Positions 7,201 to 8,209 of a DNA stretch of 8,209 nucleotides are shown one piece after another; the stretch's first letter is position 1, and the number at the start of each line of letters is the position of its first letter. The stretch comes from Methanobrevibacter sp. (GTDB taxonomy: Archaea; Methanobacteriota; Methanobacteria; Methanobacteriales; Methanobacteriaceae): assembly GCA_009777005.1 (NCBI GenBank), contig WRMT01000130.1, forward strand, positions 1-8,209. The letters are read 5' to 3'. Position numbers and translations under genes: made by a program. The notes beneath the pieces are model-generated. The model did not search any database, was not told where the DNA came from, and worked only from the letters and a program-made list of their open reading frames with translations.

Positions 7201-7707
7201 ACGATAAAGTAAAGGTAAAGGATTAGTCCCTGGAGTCCAAGTACCAGCACCACCAGTAGTAGTTGTAAGCTGAGGTACACCAATTGTAACAGGTCTTGTA
7301 GGAAGGGCTGTCCAATGTGAAAATATTACATCTTCTCCAGAATTAATATTTAAAGTATTTGAACTAGGATTCCCAGTAGCAATTTCAAGTACTCCATCAC
7401 CTGAAGAAGCTGCACTATATGCATTATCTAAGTTGTTGTAAGGTCTATCTGCACCATTAGGAGTCGTGACAAAATCATAACCCCATGTGTATGTATAACC
7501 TACAAGTACGTCGTAACCAAGACCTGAATCCCACTGATAAACACCATTTGTAACATCAGGAGAGTCACGAGGAATATAGACCCCAACATAAGATGTATCA
7601 GCAACAGTTGCAGAAACAGCACCCAAACTACTAACAATAGCTAAAAATAACAATATAAAAGCTATAAGTAAAATCATAAACTTGTTTTGGTTTTTATTTT
7701 TTTGCAT
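1291..7707 (-). CDS. Giant adhesin-like surface protein with 38 PMP-type beta-helix repeats, Ig-like, DUF11-like and CARDB-like domains
   Basis: 2138-residue secreted protein of the adhesin-like / Asn-Thr-rich large protein class of Methanobacteriales, inferred to act outside the cell in attachment to host, bacteria or substrate. Start: ATG with GGGAGGTGA 6 bases upstream. Residues 1-33 form a signal peptide (Lys/Asn-rich start, hydrophobic core MILLIAFILLFLAIVSSLG, cleavage probably after AVSA). Residues ~34-215 are a unique N-terminal domain; ~217-303 a short NF/NGT ladder; 348-441 a segment with five Cys. Residues 504 to ~1560 carry 38 units with the core GG[AG][ILV][YFWH] plus a following Asn-rich turn (e.g. 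STFINNYAT), mean period ~28 residues, as in PMP-type right-handed beta-helices. After a closing segment with NWWGQNN (~1678) come an Ig-like domain (~1792-1878, YLNGTLIGSAHTNLDGVA), a DUF11-like domain (~1922-2040) and a CARDB-like domain (~2041-2138, from PDLVITRVKK). NxS/T sequons are very frequent, suggesting N-glycosylation. No C-terminal membrane helix, LPXTG-like motif or pseudomurein-binding repeat is visible, so how it is held on the cell is unknown. The ligand cannot be inferred. Confidence 0.92.
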   Translation of the reverse strand: MQKNKNQNKFMILLIAFILLFLAIVSSLGAVSATVADTSYVGVYIPRDSPDVTNGVYQWDSGLGYDVLVGYTYTWGYDFVTTPNGADRPYNNLDNAYSAASSGDGVLEIATGNPSSNTLNINSGEDVIFSHWTALPTRPVTIGVPQLTTTTGGAGTWTPGTNPLPLLYRHTVDPRTIGATTNLSSVTVTSTASGVNTFSGSDLHINGITIDSGNSGTQIFSNSRIVNITSIGGTQNFTNNVVVNGTANFTGGIQNFNGPTTTFSNNNVIFNGSTPNFNSLTIFHNTIVNITADYPPFNFTSNVNFNGNTIINNSGGDYHHNFTGVNITGNPATDNFIFYGDGAEFYDCNSTIPVYYYPQDGTFDGCNFTNGFNLYGSHGNYEYRRCTFNDSGGYAFYIDPSNPNTIIFINVTFRDSIVGLYNPFDSGHVFGDNCVVTLINCSLYNNTHAIVNEGNLIIRDGTRIFNNNGTAIILNGTSQNTTISGSFIENNTKNVTGHHNNNHGGAISISFGELYISNTSFFNNSVTFFTVGNGGAIYQTGGNIYLIPDFETINNTNVSVEYCTIFDLNNATYGGAIYSENGRIEGFANFTRNNATHGGAIYLNGSNLIFTNEIQLYSRLNTSIPNGTAKSKFEANTATDGGALYHVSGNVTGFAEYVSNIASNSGGAIYSNNSSFSISGLIHYNSAPFGAGIYHDVINGSLTLVGNTQIENNNATIGGGIYSGADNITGGTIQSNTATTHGGGLYSNNTNLTLFNQLYDNNRAPQGGGIYHDVGSGNITFNNTNITNNHANGTNNGYGGGLHTGANNITGGNFTGNHANIVGGAIYANNTNVSLRNGYFDGNYAPNGGGVFQDSITSNPVELNVNNSTFINNYATSGNGGGIYSNASTVTINESNFGNSATNGNNATTGDGGAIYHGDGTLLSVISSNFNGNRAINGGGVYSNALSVNIDDSTYSNNVATTHGGAIYSSNNTPGSNLTVTGGSFNNNRANDTTGNGGAIYTEAEEVIVSNVINGFNGNSANNGGAIVSNNNNAGSTLTVFGSTFSNNRATNMGGAVFSNSVNDTYNNDLIENGNATYGGGIYYNGSDSLNILNSTIRNNNASINGGGVYTNTTDDVLIADSTIRDNIAGSNGGGVFYGKNGTITIINGTVRNNNATTLDGGGLWTNASNVTVEISIFDDNYAGRNGGGIYYTEDGVFSINSTYFNNNSAVVDGGGIFTNTTNFSVIRSWFNYNHAGQDGGGIHYNNSVGMFNVTNLTYNGNTAGRDGGGVHTNVVDFYVTDSRFYGNGADRGGGIFFYGDTLHVNNTTYRGNTARSYGGGLWTDSCNVSITDLSEFIANYAGVDGGAIYQNCSGNNSNFTIDNSILSDNYARRDGGAMWASGININITNNSILKSNTAGRFGGAYFNVNNNSILLISNSTLNFNYANQGGAVYTNALTSLITRSILNGNYAYNTAGAVYQFGNGYLTIGHSNLTGNEAYYSAGAVYTSVGTTIEYSTFTNSVARNFYGGAIYNVNEELRVFFSEFIGNTAMVYGAAIYNAVNCRLVVARSEFINNTGVITSNKANYALVNIEDQVGAIANFGRAEITGAYFTGNALCIADYGNMFVTQSNFTSNRWALLLAGTNSHIFTNTFVGNNLFANVTTAGKENVINYNRIVVPFGGKALFNYGFNTDADYNWWGQNNFTNLIYGINLKNWFVMYIQTDIQPQNFVNPGQTLYYTYYFELNTKDPWNRNYLPEFYALIDHNSSSGTFDPWLATNSPRTWRTYFGTTDYFYVLGILDNEVSGFNVNDYTTILKVGKFNTRVGETVNLTATLTDAYGTPMVYRKVSFYLNGTLIGSAHTNLDGVAHLLYKVTRPGIYPVNAYFNGDNYTSGYYIVDPPLTGEGWYRPRASASGFWTVTNDSIRISARFDYGNVSASRVNVSSIIGSQFDFLYTIRNLNASAVDLAVKFVIPAGLNYVKAIAYYQNGTVINNASISNIVFDKKTNTLTWYVSASKDDNVSINITLKSSKRGKYAITPEITSKDANLNVSAGRISVTVYRLPDLVITRVKKVNGLYRITIKNNGDLTANKTRLLLICGCKEYNHSVSVKALAGGKSATYELKFPAKGRDHVKYARVNYEKKAVESNYKNNVYKVGKI
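3745..4473 (-). repeat. Two-unit higher-order repeat within the beta-helix
   Basis: Five consecutive pairs alternate. One member carries [YFH][YF] after the GGG motif (GGGIYYNG, GGGVFYGK, GGGIYYTE, GGGIHYNN, GGGIFFYG) and the other carries [YWFH]T (GGGVYTNT, GGGLWTNA, GGGIFTNT, GGGVHTNV, GGGLWTDS). The pair period is about 160 bases (~53 residues), residues about 1079-1319. A looser version of the same alternation reaches back to about 5070. Confidence 0.75.
5160..5645 (-). repeat. Three-unit higher-order repeat within the beta-helix
   Basis: Three unit types recur in order. Type A has GIYHDV (at about 5640 and 5400, weaker FQDS at about 5160). Type B has YSGADNITGG or HTGANNITGG (about 5550 and 5310). 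Type C has YSNNTNL or YANNTNV and ends in AP (about 5480 and 5230). The block period is about 235-240 bases, 78-80 residues. More degenerate B and C members lie further upstream in the protein (HVSGNVTGF, YSNNSSF...SAP). Confidence 0.7.
6800..7062 (-). repeat. Short ~20-residue NF-type ladder in the N-terminal part
   Basis: Residues about 217-303 contain spaced, related segments: TQIFSNSRIVNIT, TQNFTNNVVVNGT, IQNFNGPTTTFSN, TPNFNSLTIFHNT, then FNFTSNVNFNGNT. They are 17-21 residues apart, clearly shorter than the ~28-residue GGAIY units and without the GG motif. In the DNA the first two copies share a minus-strand GGTACTCAA exactly 51 bases apart (plus-strand gagtacc at 7056 and 7005). This looks like a separate beta-ladder or a cap for the main helix. 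Confidence 0.6.
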
Positions 7708-7713
7708 TTTTTT

Positions 7714-7722
7714 TCACCTCCC
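7714..7722 (-). promoter_or_regulatory. Strong ribosome binding site of the adhesin-like gene
   Basis: GGGAGGTGA on the minus strand, 6 bases before the ATG at 7707. It is a near-perfect match to the 3' end of archaeal 16S rRNA. It fixes the start, excludes the internal Met at codon 11, and suggests efficient translation of this very large protein. Confidence 0.9.
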
Positions 7723-7801
7723 TTTATGATTAGTAGGAAAAAAGTATTTATTAGAGAGTAAATAGTTAATTCCTCTAGGTTTAGATATTGAATTGAACAT
7801 A

Positions 7802-7815
7802 TTTATATGTTTCTA
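7802..7815 (-). promoter_or_regulatory. Candidate BRE/TATA promoter of the adhesin-like gene
   Basis: Minus strand GAAAC followed by ATATAAAT (GAAA as a possible TFB recognition element, TATAAA at 7807-7802). Transcription would start near 7777, giving a leader of about 70 bases before the ATG. Alternative boxes exist further upstream (TTTATAAAAATA at 7842-7831), so the choice is tentative. Confidence 0.4.
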
Positions 7816-7989
7816 TAAAAAAATATGAACTATTTTTATAAAATGTATAATATTTTACGTGATTAATGAACAAAAATAGATTTTTTATTAGGAAAATAAA
7901 AAATTTGATTGAATATTTTTATGAGAATTACCATTGATAAAAAAGGAATATTCCATATAATAATGTTATAAAAAATAATAATAATGGTC

Positions 7990-8018
7990 TACAAAAATTT
8001 TGTAATAACATCGTTATT
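7990..8018. promoter_or_regulatory. Two abutting small palindromes, possible operator
   Basis: A 7+7 inverted repeat with a one-base centre (TACAAAA/TTTTGTA, 7990-8004) directly adjoins a 6+6 repeat with a three-base centre (AATAAC/GTTATT, 8004-8018). They lie about 200 bases upstream of the candidate adhesin-like promoter. They could be protein-binding sites, but in DNA this A/T-rich short palindromes arise easily by chance. Confidence 0.2.
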
Positions 8019-8209
8019 TAAAATTACTGTAGAAACGAATTATGTATAAAATTCATATAATTTTACTTAAAAATTAAAAATAAAATAAGACACATCATAT
8101 TATAGCTATATATCTTTATAAATAGCTAAATCTAGAATAATAATAGACTTTCCTATTTTTAATTAATTATTATTTTAAAAACTAATCTATAATATTTATT
8201 TTATAATTT

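Larger units (their letters stand above)
7723..8209. other. AT-rich non-coding upstream region
   Basis: About 490 bases with no credible ORF and no RNA gene that I recognise. It contains the leader and candidate promoter of the adhesin-like gene, and several short perfect inverted repeats: GGAATATTCC (7945-7954), TACAAAA-A-TTTTGTA (7990-8004) and AATAAC-ATC-GTTATT (8004-8018). It also contains a plus-strand TATA-like TTTATAAATA (8115-8124) that could serve a gene to the right of the window. Such a long spacer is usual around large adhesin-like genes in these archaea. Confidence 0.5.

Noticed and set aside
1291..7707. Origin from bacteria (Chlamydia Pmp or other autotransporter)
   Set aside because: The repeats are of the PMP type, but there is no C-terminal beta-barrel. 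The composition, CARDB/DUF11-like ending and upstream signals fit the archaeal adhesin-like class.
7723..7800. Possible structured leader or riboswitch before the giant gene
   Set aside because: Only a weak 5 bp pairing (TAGAG with CTCTA) is visible and no known riboswitch core was recognised.

Overview
The window looks like part of the genome of a gut-type methanogenic archaeon of the order Methanobacteriales (Methanobrevibacter or Methanosphaera; I cannot choose between them). This is inferred from three things: very AT-rich DNA with A/T-only stretches between genes, strong GGAGGTGA-type ribosome binding sites next to TATA-like boxes, and the gene types. The main gene is a giant Asn/Thr-rich adhesin-like surface protein, a hallmark of these archaea. 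It sits beside a decayed Rpn/PD-(D/E)XK nuclease gene, a family often scattered through the same genomes.

Layout: everything that can be supported as coding lies on the minus strand. From right to left there is about 490 bases of AT-rich non-coding DNA (7723-8209) with the probable promoter and a strong ribosome binding site. Then comes the 2138-residue adhesin-like gene (7707 down to 1291). It encodes a signal peptide, an N-terminal domain with a short ~20-residue ladder, a Cys-containing segment, 38 GGA[I/V/L]Y-type (polymorphic outer membrane protein-like) beta-helix units, an Ig-like domain, a DUF11-like domain and a C-terminal CARDB-like domain. The gene is followed by a hairpin and U-rich terminator zone (about 1170-1288). 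Last comes a broken Rpn-family nuclease gene (935 down to 63) with two frameshifts, putative catalytic residues still readable, and a C-terminal tail that no longer looks like the family.

No operon or multi-gene system is visible. The adhesin-like gene appears to be a single-gene transcription unit for a secreted or cell-surface fibre. The nuclease remnant is probably the trace of a mobile or selfish element. The most notable structure is inside the giant gene. The beta-helix units are arranged in higher-order repeats: a three-unit period in the N-terminal part that switches to a two-unit period over the middle and C-terminal part. This suggests growth by duplicating blocks of two or three coils. 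I see no CRISPR array, tRNA, rRNA or complete insertion sequence.
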